Source of the DNA: M0108 sp963841065
GTDB lineage: Bacteria > Pseudomonadota > Gammaproteobacteria > Chromatiales > Chromatiaceae
Assembly: GCA_963841065.1 (NCBI GenBank)
Contig: CAWJBI010000042.1
Location: 1 to 64,000, forward strand
Direction of reading: 5' to 3'
Length of the DNA: 64,000 nucleotides
Shown: positions 17,990 to 26,585 of the stretch, one piece after another
Position numbering within the stretch: position 1 is the stretch's first letter
Layout: each line of letters opens with the position of its first letter
The notes under the pieces: generated by a model
The model's input: only the letters and a program-made list of their open reading frames with translations
Databases searched by the model: none
What the model was told of the DNA's origin: nothing
Made by a program: the position numbers and the translations under genes

Positions 17990-19192
17990 TCAAGCGGGTC
18001 CGGTCGTGGGTTTCTCCAGGCCTTCGCGGCACAGGAGCCAATAACTCACCCCCGCCATGAGACCGGACAGGGCCATGCCGAGCAGCAGGGGGCGCGGCGT
18101 GCCGTCATGGGCCAGGCTGACCAGGGTCCCGACGGCGGCGCCGAACCCAAAGCGCGCCGCCCCGGAGAAGGCCGACGCGGTCCCCGCCAGGCGCACGAAG
18201 TAAACCATGTAACTGGCCATGGCGTTGCCCAGCACCAGCCCGGTCATCCCCAGGTAGAGGAGCACCCCCAGCAAGATCGCCCACAGGGGAGGCAAACCCA
18301 CAAAGGCCAGGGCGAGCAAAATCAGGGCGGCCACCACCTGGACCCGCAGGCCAAGGCGCAGCAGGCGCTCCGCGCCCAGGCGCATGACTAGCCGGGTATT
18401 GAGCAGGGTCGCCAGCATGGCCACCGCCACGTTGGCGCCAAACAGCACCCCAAACCAGGCGGTCGGCACCTCGTACAGCACCATGTACACATAGGGGGAA
18501 CTGACGATGAAGGTCATCATGCCGCCGAAGGAGAAGGCCCCGGTCAGCAGATAACCCATGCCCAGCCGATGGCGAAGCAAGCCGTAATAATTGCCCAGGA
18601 CCCGACCTAAATCCGGCGGGTGGCGGCGCTCGGGCGGCAGGGTCTCGGGGATCAGCCAAAAGAAGAGCGCGCTCGCCACCAGCGCTATGCCTAGCAGGGT
18701 GATGAAGACCCAGTGCCAACTGGCATGCGTCACGATGACCCCGCCGATGGAGGGGGCCAGCAGGGGCGCCAGGGACATGATCATCATCACCAGGCCGATG
18801 ACCCGGGCATAGTGGTCCCGCTCAAAGAGATCCCGGACCAGGGCCGGCACGGTCACCGCGATCGCCGCTCCACCCGCGGCCTGGATCATGCGCGCCCCCA
18901 ACAAGGTCTCCATCTGGCCGGCCAGGGCGCAGCCCAGGGCCCCCAGGCCGAAGAGGATCAGGCCGCCGCCGATGGTGGCGCGCCGGCCAAGCATGTCCGA
19001 TAGGGGACCCATGAACAACTGGGCCAGGGCGAAGATCGCCAGATAGAGGGTGACCGTGAGCTGGGCCATCTCGATGGTCGAGTCCAGGTCCTGGGCGATG
19101 GCCGGCAGGCTGGGCAGATACATATCGATGGCGAAGGGCGTCAGCCCGGAGAGCAGACCCAGGGTGACGAGCAGCGACGGGCGAATGCGCAT
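17990..19192 (-). CDS. Bcr/CflA-family MFS drug exporter
   Basis: 400-aa major facilitator protein with about twelve transmembrane segments. The start F-A-I-D-M-Y-L-P-S-L-P-A-I-A is the signature of the Bcr/CflA (DHA1) drug-resistance group. The loop-2 motif G-P-L-S-D-M-L-G-R-R is well conserved, and the antiporter motif C region (A-P-L-L-A-P-S-I-G-G) is visible in TM5. Likely proton-driven export of small drugs or metabolites such as bicyclomycin-like compounds or amino acids; substrate not deducible. It is transcribed toward prpF and divergent from the hsdR remnant, so its promoter must lie in 19193-19316. Confidence 0.9.
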   Translation of the reverse strand: MRIRPSLLVTLGLLSGLTPFAIDMYLPSLPAIAQDLDSTIEMAQLTVTLYLAIFALAQLFMGPLSDMLGRRATIGGGLILFGLGALGCALAGQMETLLGARMIQAAGGAAIAVTVPALVRDLFERDHYARVIGLVMMIMSLAPLLAPSIGGVIVTHASWHWVFITLLGIALVASALFFWLIPETLPPERRHPPDLGRVLGNYYGLLRHRLGMGYLLTGAFSFGGMMTFIVSSPYVYMVLYEVPTAWFGVLFGANVAVAMLATLLNTRLVMRLGAERLLRLGLRVQVVAALILLALAFVGLPPLWAILLGVLLYLGMTGLVLGNAMASYMVYFVRLAGTASAFSGAARFGFGAAVGTLVSLAHDGTPRPLLLGMALSGLMAGVSYWLLCREGLEKPTTGPA

Positions 19193-19316
19193 GGAACCTT
19201 CAGGATACGGGAGTATGGGGGTGTATATTGAATGCCGCTAATCTTTCCCGCTAGCAATCTCTGGCCCTATTTTCGGGCGCTAGCAGGGCTGGGGTATCAA
19301 GGAGTTTCGTAACAGC

Positions 19317-20172
19317 ATGAACAAGAAGAGCCTCAGCGAAGACGATATCTGCGCCAAATACATCACGCCCGCCGTGAACGCGGCGGGCTGGGACGAGGCC
19401 ACCCAGATCCGCCGCCAGGTCTATTTCACCAAGGGCCGCATCATCTTGCGCGGCCGGCTGGTGACCCGCGGCAAGGCCAAGCGCGCCGACTACATTCTCT
19501 AATATCAAGGCATCCCCCTCGCCCTGATCGAGGCCAAGGACAACCAGCACCCCGTCGGCGCCGGGATGCAGCAAGCCCTCGACTATGCCCTCACCCTGGA
19601 GGTCCCCTTCGTCTTCGCCAGCAATGGCGATACCTTTATCTTTCACGACCGCACCGGCCAGAGCCCCCAGCTTGAGACCCCGCTTGCCCTCGACGCCTTC
19701 CCCAACCCCACGACCCTATGGGGGCAATACCGGGCCCGAAAGGGCATGGACTCCGCCCAGGAGGCCCTCATCCTGCAACCTCGGCCTCTACCAGGCCATC
19801 ACGGGCCCGGAGGAGCGCCAGAAGCTCTTTCGCGAATTCTCCCGGGGCTTCTTCGATCTCATCGTCATTGACGAGTGCCACCGGGGCAGCGCCGCCGAGG
19901 ACTCAGCCTGGCGCGAGATCCTCGAATATTTCGACCGCGCCTCCCAGATCGGCCTCACCGCCACGCTCAAGGAGACCAATACGTCTCCAATATCCATTAT
20001 TTCGGCGAGCCGGTTTACAGCTACACCCTGAAGCAAGGCATCCGCGATGGTTTTCTCGCCCCCTACAAGGTCATCAAGGTCCATCTGGATATCGAGGTGG
20101 AGGGCTACCGCCCGCTCCCCGAAGAAACCGACCTGAGCGGCAACCGAATCGAGGATCGCCACTATTTCGAGG
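19317..20172 (+). pseudogene. hsdR: Remnant of type I restriction enzyme subunit HsdR
   Basis: The N-terminal nuclease domain is recognisable (D-I-C-A-K-Y-I-T-P-A, R-R-Q-V-Y-F-T-K-G-R-I, then after a TAA at 19500 A-L-I-E-A-K-D, the PD-ExK-type core, and G-M-Q-Q-A-L-D-Y-A). Near 19775 it jumps to the helicase part (L-Y-Q-A-I-T-G-P-E-E, L-I-V-I-D-E-C-H-R-G-S-A, I-G-L-T-A-T), so the segment with the Walker A motif is gone. One base is missing near 19980, after which H-Y-F-G-E-P-V-Y-S-Y-T-L-K-Q-G-I continues. It stops at about 20172 where unrelated sequence begins. No hsdM or hsdS is nearby. Clearly non-functional. Confidence 0.88.
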
Positions 20173-20326
20173 CCCATCAATTGCCGCTCGATTGGCCGGC
20201 CTGCCTTGGCTGCTCTATCTGCGTCGGCACCTCGGCGCCCGGCTCCACGGCTGGCCCTTCGACGGCTGGCGGGCGCCTAAGTTGCCAAAGGGGATCGTCG
20301 CGTACCTCCCCAGATTCCAGGTCGGG
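20173..20326 (+). pseudogene. Fragment of an unidentified gene fused to the hsdR remnant
   Basis: Just after the hsdR homology ends, a plus-strand frame reads L-P-W-L-L-Y-L-R-R-H-L-G-A-R-L, then H-G-W-P-F-D-G-W. From memory a W-P-F-D-G-W segment after a Leu/Arg-rich helix occurs in a family of uncharacterised bacterial proteins, but the match is short and cannot be confirmed here. It has no start of its own and ends near the stop of the opposing gene. It is best seen as debris from a deletion that joined two genes. Confidence 0.35.
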
Positions 20327-22831
20327 TTACCAGCAGCTAGACGTCGGGGGCAGGTTCGAAGGACTCATCCCGTTGGATTCCAGGGCCGTCGCAATAAGTC
20401 TGGGACTGGCCCGCGGGGGGGTCTGGAGGGTGATATGGAGAGCGTCATGACTCCGCTGCTTGACCTCGGGGGTAGCCTTGGTGATCTCGCACCAGGCGGG
20501 CGGCTCGGCCAAGTCGTCGATAAGACATTGCGGTCCGGCAAGGGGCTGAAATAGCTCTGGCCCTAGCGACGGCAGGCCCAGCAGGTTCAGGGTCACGACA
20601 TCCAACACCCCCGCCGTCCGTTGCAGGCCATGGCGCCACTGGAAGCTATCGAGTGCGGTAATCGTCGCCTGGTCCGGCTTGCCGGCGAACCGGGCCTTTT
20701 TGTACTCAATATGCTTCTTGCGTTTCTTGTCCCGCCAGACGACCTTCTGGGTCGGTGGGGTCAGGAGCCCTTGCGCGGCCAGCGCCCTCTGCACGGCGGC
20801 CAGGTGCGGGGCCGCGTACTTCTTCAGCCCCTTCGGCATCTTGTTGATGCGGTTCAGGTCGGGGGCATCCGTCGCGGAGGCCTGCTGGCCGGCCTGCAAG
20901 GCGGCATAGCGGGTGAGGCGCTGATCATAGAGGGCCAGGGCCACCCGCTCGGCGGGCAGCAGCCGGTCGATCTGGGCCGGGTCATCCGGCTCGGCCTTGC
21001 CGACCCGCTGGCGAAACTCGCGCAGGGCCTGGCTCACCTTGGGATCGCGGGTGCTGAGTTCCTCCGCCTCCGGGGACAAGAGCCGCAGGTGCTGAAGTGC
21101 CGCCAGTGCCTCCGGTGGCAGCCGATCCAGCGGCTGGTCATCGCCCTGGGCCACCAGGGCGGCCAGGCGCGCCTGGTACTCCCGGGTCTCGTCGGCGTCC
21201 AGCGGCCCGGTGATCAGGGCCTCGGGCAGCCGCAGGGTCGGGCTGATCTCATGGTGAAATGCCACGGCCTCGGTCACCGCCTCGGGATCGAAGGCCCGCT
21301 CCGGCATATCGCCCCCCTTCAGCGGGAAGCCGACCCCATACTTGGCCCGCACCAGGGCCGGCTGGTCCTGGGCCCGCACCTGCCTGGCCAGATGGTCCAG
21401 GAACTCGGCCCAGGTGTAGGGCTGGGTCTGTTGCCGGCCGTCGCGGTAGAACATGCCGGGATTGCTGGTGACGGTGGGCGAGGTGGCGGCCAGACCCCAC
21501 TCGGCCGAGGGGGGTGGCGGCGCGGCGACTGGTGGGGGCGTCCAAACCGCCGGTTGCGCGGCGGGCGGCTCCTCCTTGGCCAGGCCAGCGGCGGATTTTC
21601 AGGGTCGCGACCAGGGCGGTGAAGGGATTGGCCGTCTTGCCGGATTCGGGAGGGTTGGGGGTTGGGGACTCCCCCGGGCCTGCTGGAGCTGAGGCGGACA
21701 GCGGCGCGGAGGCTGCCGCTAGCCCCGTCGGTTCCGGCGACTTGACCGCGGCTGAATCACCGGGGGTTACGGTCGACTGCGACGGCACGGACGACCCGGT
21801 TGGAGCCGCCGATGGCGCCGTCGCCGAGGCCCCGGTCACGGCCGGTGTCGATGGCTTCGATGGCACGGATGGGCCGGATGACTCCGCCGCGGAGGCCGCC
21901 GAGGTCCGTGCCGTCGCCAGTGTCAGCCCCTCGGGCAGGAAGGAGGAGGCGACCGCGGCCTGGGCAGTGACGCGCGGCGGGAGGCGGAGCCGATGAGACC
22001 TTGGTGTCCCCCTGGCGGGCGACCAAGGCCTCGCCCACCGGGGCCTTGGGCCCAGTGTCCAGAGGCGAAGCGGGCGCATCGAGCGTCTGGACGCAGAGGG
22101 TATCCCGGGCCTCGCCCCGCGCCAGTGCCAGCACCCGGCGGCCCTGGCCCTCCCCCAGAAAGTGGAAGAGATAATCCTCTTCCGGGGTCGTGGCGCCGGA
22201 GTCGAGGCTCAGGTAGTGTTTCGCGAAGGCCAGCACGGCGAAGTTGTGACGCAGGAGCTGGAGTTCCTCGTCCCCCGCGCCCCGCTTGCCCGCCACCGTC
22301 TCCTGGATCAGGCCGCGCACCTGGGCATCCGTGAATGGGCCCCTCGCCCAAGTCCAGGGGAGCGCGGTTGGCCGCCATGTCGGCGGCGGTCGCCGCCAGC
22401 AGTTGGGCGCCGTATTTCTTGATGATGCTGTGGAAGGTGGCGGGCAGGAACTGCCAGACGCCGGTGGCCGAGCCCAGTTGGCCATTGGCCAGGGGCGGGC
22501 GGACGTGGTCGTTCCAGGTATGGGCGCTCTCCATCTCGCCCGTGGCCAGGGCCTGTCCCAGACTGGTCCCGGTGCGTTCCGCGACCTCCAGCAGGGTGAG
22601 GAGTTGGCGGGGGGAAATATCCCGGCTCCGGTCGTAGCCGCGCGACAGGCTGGCGGACAGGGCCCGGTAGGCCGCCAGGGTGACCTCGGGAACACCCCCG
22701 TTGCCGGCATAAAGGGCGGGTGTCAGGGGCGCGCCGCTCGCTGCGGCGGAGCAAATGGTCAGAATGGCGGCCAGGGCGGAGGCGCCAAGGTATCCCGGCC
22801 GATGGATAAGGGGGTTGCCAAACTTAACCAT
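20327..22831 (-). CDS. Lytic-transglycosylase-like protein with peptidoglycan-binding domain, broken by three frameshifts
   Basis: Reconstructed protein of about 830 aa. It begins with a signal peptide (Y-L-G-A-S-A-L-A-A-I-L, then S-A-A-A-S-G-A), followed by an SLT-like domain with E-M-E-S-A-H-T-W-N-D and G-V-W-Q-F-L-P-A-T-F. A long Ala/Ser/Pro/Thr-rich linker follows, then a C-terminal peptidoglycan-binding-like repeat (A-V-Q-R-A-L-A-A-Q-G-L, then F-Q-W-R-H-G-L-Q). Frame changes near 22336, 21990 and 21583 are each explained by one extra base, and each piece is coherent. Probably a periplasmic murein-cleaving enzyme. The C-terminus may be truncated where it meets the hsdR debris. No ribosome site was seen, so the start is uncertain. 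Confidence 0.65.
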
Positions 22832-22917
22832 TTTATAAACTTGAAATATAGTAAGGAGGTTGGAGAACACCCAATCCCTGATGCCGGTCTCGCGCCGGTT
22901 GCCACCGGAGCCCAATT

Positions 22918-23112
22918 ATGTCCCTTCCCGACCCCCATGCCTATCTGCAAGAAGTCGCCCGCCGCCTGCCCGGCCTGACACGGCGTGCCGAAATCGAGCC
23001 CCTGCTGGACGATGTCGAATACCTCTTCGAGGTCATGCCACCCGAGATGCAGGACCCCGCCTACGCCATCATCGACCAATTGCGCGCGAAACTGGCGGCC
23101 GCCTCCTCATGA
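22918..23112 (+). CDS. Small conserved-looking helical protein, unknown function
   Basis: 64-aa acidic protein predicted to be mostly alpha-helical (Y-L-Q-E-V-A-R-R-L-P-G-L-T-R-R-A, then I-E-P-L-L-D-D-V-E-Y-L-F-E-V). It has no signal peptide, no transmembrane segment and no known motif. Its last four bases overlap the start of the next gene (ATGA), so the two are very probably translated together and may act together. A longer frame through this region in another phase is Arg/Pro-rich and judged spurious. Not recognised. Confidence 0.6.
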   Translation: MSLPDPHAYLQEVARRLPGLTRRAEIEPLLDDVEYLFEVMPPEMQDPAYAIIDQLRAKLAAASS

Positions 23113-24017
23113 CGACCACCCGGCGCTACGCCGAGCGCCGCCTCAACCCCTTTCTGGGCGTCATCCAGGTCATCGAGAGCGAACTGGGGCGTGCCATCAG
23201 TACGGATGGGCAAAATTGGGAGATCCAGCTCTTCGCCGCGCGCCCCGTCGGCTGGGGCAGCCTGGGCGCGGCCCGGCCCTTTTCCCTTTACCGTCATGGC
23301 GTCTGGTCGGAGGCGGAGGGACTGGCCTGTTTCCCCAGCCCGCCGACCGTGGAGCGGGAGCTGGCCAGGGTCGCCGGCCAGGGGCTCATCGAGGCCACTC
23401 GGGCCGCCCAGGGGGCCTTGCCCTTTCCCCTGCGTGACCGCTATGAGCGGTGGTTGCTGGACGCCGGCAGTGATCAACGCCCCCTGGCCTTGTTGGAGGC
23501 CGTGACCGGGGCCGAGCCCCTCGCCCAAGGCCGGGCGCCCAAATGGCGCTGCACGACGGGGGAGTCCCGGGGCCTGGATGTCGACGGGCGCGCGGCCCTG
23601 GAGGCCCAGGTGTGGGCCCGGTCGGGCCAGGCGAGTCGCGGCCAGTGGTTCCGGCGCGAGCCGGATGGTTCCGGGATGGCCCTGGCGGCGAGGGCGGTCA
23701 TGCCGGGGCAAGTCAACGACGCCTTGGGGGGGCGCTGTCTGGAGGCGGAGGATTTTCCGGAACTGCTGCTGTGGGAGGGCTGGGAGGAGGCCGAAGACCG
23801 GGATCGGGTGGGGCAGTATCTCGCCGCCCTCGCCCCGCGACTCCTGATGCTGCCCTTGCAAGCGGCGACCCGTGCCCGCCTGGAGCAGGTCGCCGCCCAC
23901 CAGGCCCTGGCGGTGGACCGGTTTCACCGCCTTTATCCCCAGGTCATGGACGCGGCCCTGCTGGTGCGCCTGCGCGTCGAGGCGCGGTTGCGTCGGGCGG
24001 GCGAGGGCTTGGAGTAA
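23109..24017 (+). CDS. Uncharacterised 302-aa protein coupled to the preceding small gene
   Basis: Soluble protein without signal peptide or membrane segment. The N-terminal third has a mixed alpha/beta look (L-G-V-I-Q-V-I-E-S-E-L-G-R-A-I-S, W-E-I-Q-L-F-A-A-R-P, R-P-F-S-L-Y-R-H-G-V-W). The C-terminal third is Leu/Arg-rich helix (L-M-L-P-L-Q-A-A-T-R-A-R-L-E-Q). No catalytic motif is evident. It overlaps the 64-aa gene by four bases and precedes the MoxR/Bat operon, which may be coincidental. The intact frame and gene-like codon use support a real gene; function unknown. Confidence 0.7.
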   Translation: MTTTRRYAERRLNPFLGVIQVIESELGRAISTDGQNWEIQLFAARPVGWGSLGAARPFSLYRHGVWSEAEGLACFPSPPTVERELARVAGQGLIEATRAAQGALPFPLRDRYERWLLDAGSDQRPLALLEAVTGAEPLAQGRAPKWRCTTGESRGLDVDGRAALEAQVWARSGQASRGQWFRREPDGSGMALAARAVMPGQVNDALGGRCLEAEDFPELLLWEGWEEAEDRDRVGQYLAALAPRLLMLPLQAATRARLEQVAAHQALAVDRFHRLYPQVMDAALLVRLRVEARLRRAGEGLE

Positions 24018-24219
24018 GGGGGTCAGCCCGCCGCGCCGCATAGGCCCCGGCCATGTCTCCCAGCGACTGGGTGCGCGCCACCTCGCGGAGCGCCAGTAGC
24101 ATGTCGGGAGCCATCGCCGCCAGCGCGGCCTGGATGGCGGAGCCGCCATAGGCGGGCGAGGGATCGGCCAGGGCCATCTCGGCGGGGTTGCAATAATGTG
24201 CGAGCAACCGGTGCAGCAT
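23944..24219 (-). CDS. Possible small protein, weak support
   Basis: 91-codon minus-strand frame starting M-L-H-R-L-L-A-H-Y-C-N-P-A-E-M. The first 65 residues look protein-like (A-A-L-A-A-M-A-P-D-M-L-L-A-L-R-E-V-A). The last part overlaps the end of the converging 302-aa gene and turns Pro/Arg-rich, typical of antisense reading. No convincing ribosome site precedes it. It may be a truncated gene or chance. The remaining sequence up to the MoxR gene holds no other frame. Confidence 0.3.
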   Translation of the reverse strand: MLHRLLAHYCNPAEMALADPSPAYGGSAIQAALAAMAPDMLLALREVARTQSLGDMAGAYAARRADPLTPSPRPPDATAPRRAGAPAGPRP

Positions 24220-24263
24220 CTCGATATTTATGGAAAAGTTCGCTTGGGTTAGGCAGGCTGGGC

Positions 24264-24290
24264 CGGTTGTGTGATTGTAATGCGCAACCG
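24264..24290. promoter_or_regulatory. Inverted repeat upstream of the MoxR/Bat operon
   Basis: Arms CGGTTGTG and CGCAACCG match at seven of eight positions around an 11-base centre, about 100 bases upstream of the MoxR start. The position suits an operator for the Bat operon, but no regulator is nearby and no consensus is recognised. Confidence 0.3.
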
Positions 24291-24392
24291 TCGGGAACTG
24301 GCGCCCATAGCGTTTGTCATTAGTGCCCAGTTACCGGACTGGCCCCCCAGCGATCCTGGCCAGTGACGGCTTATGCCCATGGAGACCAAGGA

Positions 24393-25397
24393 ATGACCGC
24401 AGCCCAGACCCCAACCCCGACCCCCGCCGAGGCCCCTATCCTCCGCGCGGAATTCGCCCAGTTGCGCGAGCGCGTGGAGCGTCACATCCTCGGTCAGTCG
24501 GGCCTGGTGGAGCGGCTCCTGATCGCCCTGCTGGCGGATGGTCACCTGCTGGTGGAGGGCGCCCCGGGTCTGGCCAAGACCAAGGCCGTCAAGGCCCTGG
24601 CCACCGGCCTGGAAGGGGATTTCCACCGCATCCAGTTTACCCCGGACCTGCTGCCGGCGGACCTCACCGGTACCGAGATCTATCGCCCCCAGGATGGTAG
24701 CTTCCGCTTCGACCGGGGCCCCGTCTTCCATAACCTGCTGCTCGCCGACGAGGTCAATCGCGCCCCGGCCAAGGTTCAGTCCGCCCTGCTGGAGGCCATG
24801 GGCGAGCGCCAGGTCACGGTGGGCCGAGAGACCTACCGGCTGCCAGAGCTTTTTCTGGTCATGGCCACCCAGAATCCTATCGAGCAGGAGGGCACCTATC
24901 CCCTGCCGGAGGCCCAGCTCGACCGCTTTCTGATGCATGTCCGGGTCGATTATCCCGATCTGGCCTCGGAGAAGGCGATCCTGCGGCTCAATCGCGATGA
25001 GGCCCGGGTCCCGCTGGCGGTGGAGGAGGGGCCGCGCCTGAGCCAGCGCGCCATCTTCGCCGCCCGTCGCGCCATTCTCGATCTCTATATGTCCCCGGAC
25101 GTGGAGGACTATCTGATCCATCTGGTCCTGGCCACCCGCGACCCCCAACCGCTGGGGGCTGGGCTCAGTGGCTGGCTGCGATTTGGGGCCAGTCCCCGCG
25201 CTACCTTGGCCCTGGACCGCTGCGCCCGCGCCCGCGCCTGGCTGGCCGGCCGCGATTACGTCTCCCCCGAGGATATCCAGGATCTGGCCCCCGACGTCCT
25301 GCGCCACCGCGTCCTCCTCTCCTACGAGGCCGAGGCGGAGGGCCGGACGGCGGATCAGTATGTTACCGAGCTGCTGGCCCTGGTGCCCGTGCCTTGA
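24393..25397 (+). CDS. MoxR-family AAA+ ATPase
   Basis: 334-aa AAA+ chaperone-like ATPase of the MoxR group, which works with VWA-domain partners to assemble or activate protein complexes. Walker A is present in variant form (E-G-A-P-G-L-A-K-T-K), as is typical of MoxR. Walker B is L-L-A-D-E-V-N-R-A-P, sensor 1 is in M-A-T-Q-N-P-I-E-Q-E-G-T-Y-P-L-P-E-A-Q, with R-F-L-M-H just after, and the lid domain carries a G-A-S-P-R-A motif. The chosen Met at 24393 has GGAG and AAGGA upstream; an upstream Met is less well placed. First gene of the Bat-type operon. Confidence 0.93.
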   Translation: MTAAQTPTPTPAEAPILRAEFAQLRERVERHILGQSGLVERLLIALLADGHLLVEGAPGLAKTKAVKALATGLEGDFHRIQFTPDLLPADLTGTEIYRPQDGSFRFDRGPVFHNLLLADEVNRAPAKVQSALLEAMGERQVTVGRETYRLPELFLVMATQNPIEQEGTYPLPEAQLDRFLMHVRVDYPDLASEKAILRLNRDEARVPLAVEEGPRLSQRAIFAARRAILDLYMSPDVEDYLIHLVLATRDPQPLGAGLSGWLRFGASPRATLALDRCARARAWLAGRDYVSPEDIQDLAPDVLRHRVLLSYEAEAEGRTADQYVTELLALVPVP

Positions 25398-25497
25398 GGG
25401 TTTGGGCGGGCGGGGGTTTGCGACCGGCATCCCGGCACGGCGGCTTTTTCGACCGGCCCTGCGATGTGTAAGGCGACTGGAAGGGGTTAATGGCTTG

Positions 25498-26454
25498 ATG
25501 GCGACGGCAACGACAGCGGCGTTGGCAAGGCGGGAGCACTCGTCCGGGGTCAGCGTTTCCCTGCAAGACCTGCTCGCCCTGCGTGGCGAGGCGGGAAGGC
25601 TGGACCTGGTAACGCGTGGCAAGATTGTGGCCACGCGCAGTGGGGGTCATCTCTCCCGCTTTCGTGGCCGGGGCATGGAGTTTGACGAGTCGCGGGTCTA
25701 TCAGCCCGGGGACGACGCCCGCAACATGGACTGGCGGGTCACGGCCCGCGCCGGGACGCCCCACGTCAAGCTCTTCCGCGAGGAGCGGGAGCGGCCACTC
25801 TGGCTGCTGGTCGATCAAGGGCTCTCCATGCGCTTTGGCACCCGCGTCGCCTTCAAATCGGTGGTGGCCGCCCAGGCGGCGGCCCTGCTGGCCTGGGCAG
25901 CGGCGGATCGTGGTGACCGGGTCGGCGGCCTGGTCTTCGACGAGCAGGGGCGCTTCGAGCACCGACCCGCGGCCCGCACCCAGGGCCTGCTGCCCCTCCT
26001 CCAGGCCCTGGCGGGCGGGGGCCGTGCTCTCGGGGTGGCGGGGCTGGGGGATGTCTCGGCGGCGGCGGATCAGTTGGTGCATCTGGCGCGTCCCGGCAGC
26101 CTGATTTTTATCCTGAGCGACTTCAATCATCTGACCCCGGAGCGCTCGACCTGGCTGGCGCGACTGGGGCGAGCCAGTGAGGTGGTGTTGGTGCATGTCC
26201 GCGATCCCCTGGAGGAACTGGCCCCGCCCCCCGGCCTCTATCCGGTCACGGATGGCCAGCGCCGGGGCCTGCTGGATACCGGGGTCGAGGCGCGGCGCTC
26301 CGCCTGGCAACAACGCTTTCGCGATCACCTGGATACCCTGGAGGGATTGGCCCGCCAGCACCGCGCCCACCTGCTGTGGCTGAGCACCGCGGAGCCGGTG
26401 GGGCCGGCCCTGGCGCGCGGCCTCAATCCGCGTCGCGCGGGAGGCGGGCGATGA
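25498..26454 (+). CDS. DUF58 domain protein of the Bat operon
   Basis: 318-aa cytoplasmic protein of the DUF58 family, which is related to von Willebrand A domains and is a regular partner of MoxR ATPases. The family core is clear: G-R-G-M-E-F-D-E-S-R-V-Y-Q-P-G-D-D-A-R-N-M-D-W-R-V-T-A-R, then P-H-V-K-L-F-R-E-E-R-E-R, and the VWA-like strand L-W-L-L-V-D-Q-G-L-S-M-R-F-G. The S-x-S motif of true VWA domains is degenerate (D-Q-G-L-S). It starts about 100 bases after the MoxR gene. Its stop overlaps the next short frame by four bases. Confidence 0.9.
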   Translation: MATATTAALARREHSSGVSVSLQDLLALRGEAGRLDLVTRGKIVATRSGGHLSRFRGRGMEFDESRVYQPGDDARNMDWRVTARAGTPHVKLFREERERPLWLLVDQGLSMRFGTRVAFKSVVAAQAAALLAWAAADRGDRVGGLVFDEQGRFEHRPAARTQGLLPLLQALAGGGRALGVAGLGDVSAAADQLVHLARPGSLIFILSDFNHLTPERSTWLARLGRASEVVLVHVRDPLEELAPPPGLYPVTDGQRRGLLDTGVEARRSAWQQRFRDHLDTLEGLARQHRAHLLWLSTAEPVGPALARGLNPRRAGGGR

Positions 26455-26585
26455 TCGATCCCGGCTTGGCCACATTTCCCTTTATTGGGCCGAATACCCC
26501 GGCTGCCGGCGTGTCCGCGTTGGAGCTAGATCTGGAGTTGGTGGCGCTTGGCCTGGGTTCCCGCCCCGTGGTAGGCGTGCGATGA
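26451..26585 (+). CDS. Possible 44-aa protein coupled on both sides within the Bat operon
   Basis: The ATG overlaps the DUF58 stop (ATGA at 26451), and its own stop overlaps the next ATG (ATGA at 26582), the arrangement of translationally coupled genes. The peptide contains a short acidic/hydrophobic stretch (S-A-L-E-L-D-L-E-L-V-A-L) and no known motif. It may be a real microprotein or a device to carry ribosomes across a 127-base spacer. The alternative is that the next gene starts further downstream and the overlaps are accidental. Confidence 0.35.
   Translation: MIDPGLATFPFIGPNTPAAGVSALELDLELVALGLGSRPVVGVR

Noticed and set aside
22860..23108. Longer N-terminus for the 302-aa protein
   Set aside because: The upstream extension is Arg/Pro-rich, overlaps the 64-aa gene in another phase, and the internal Met has a typical coupled start.
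19193..24392. A complete defence island or mobile element
   Set aside because: Only a decayed hsdR fragment is found; no methylase, specificity subunit, transposase, integrase, tRNA target or direct repeats were seen.
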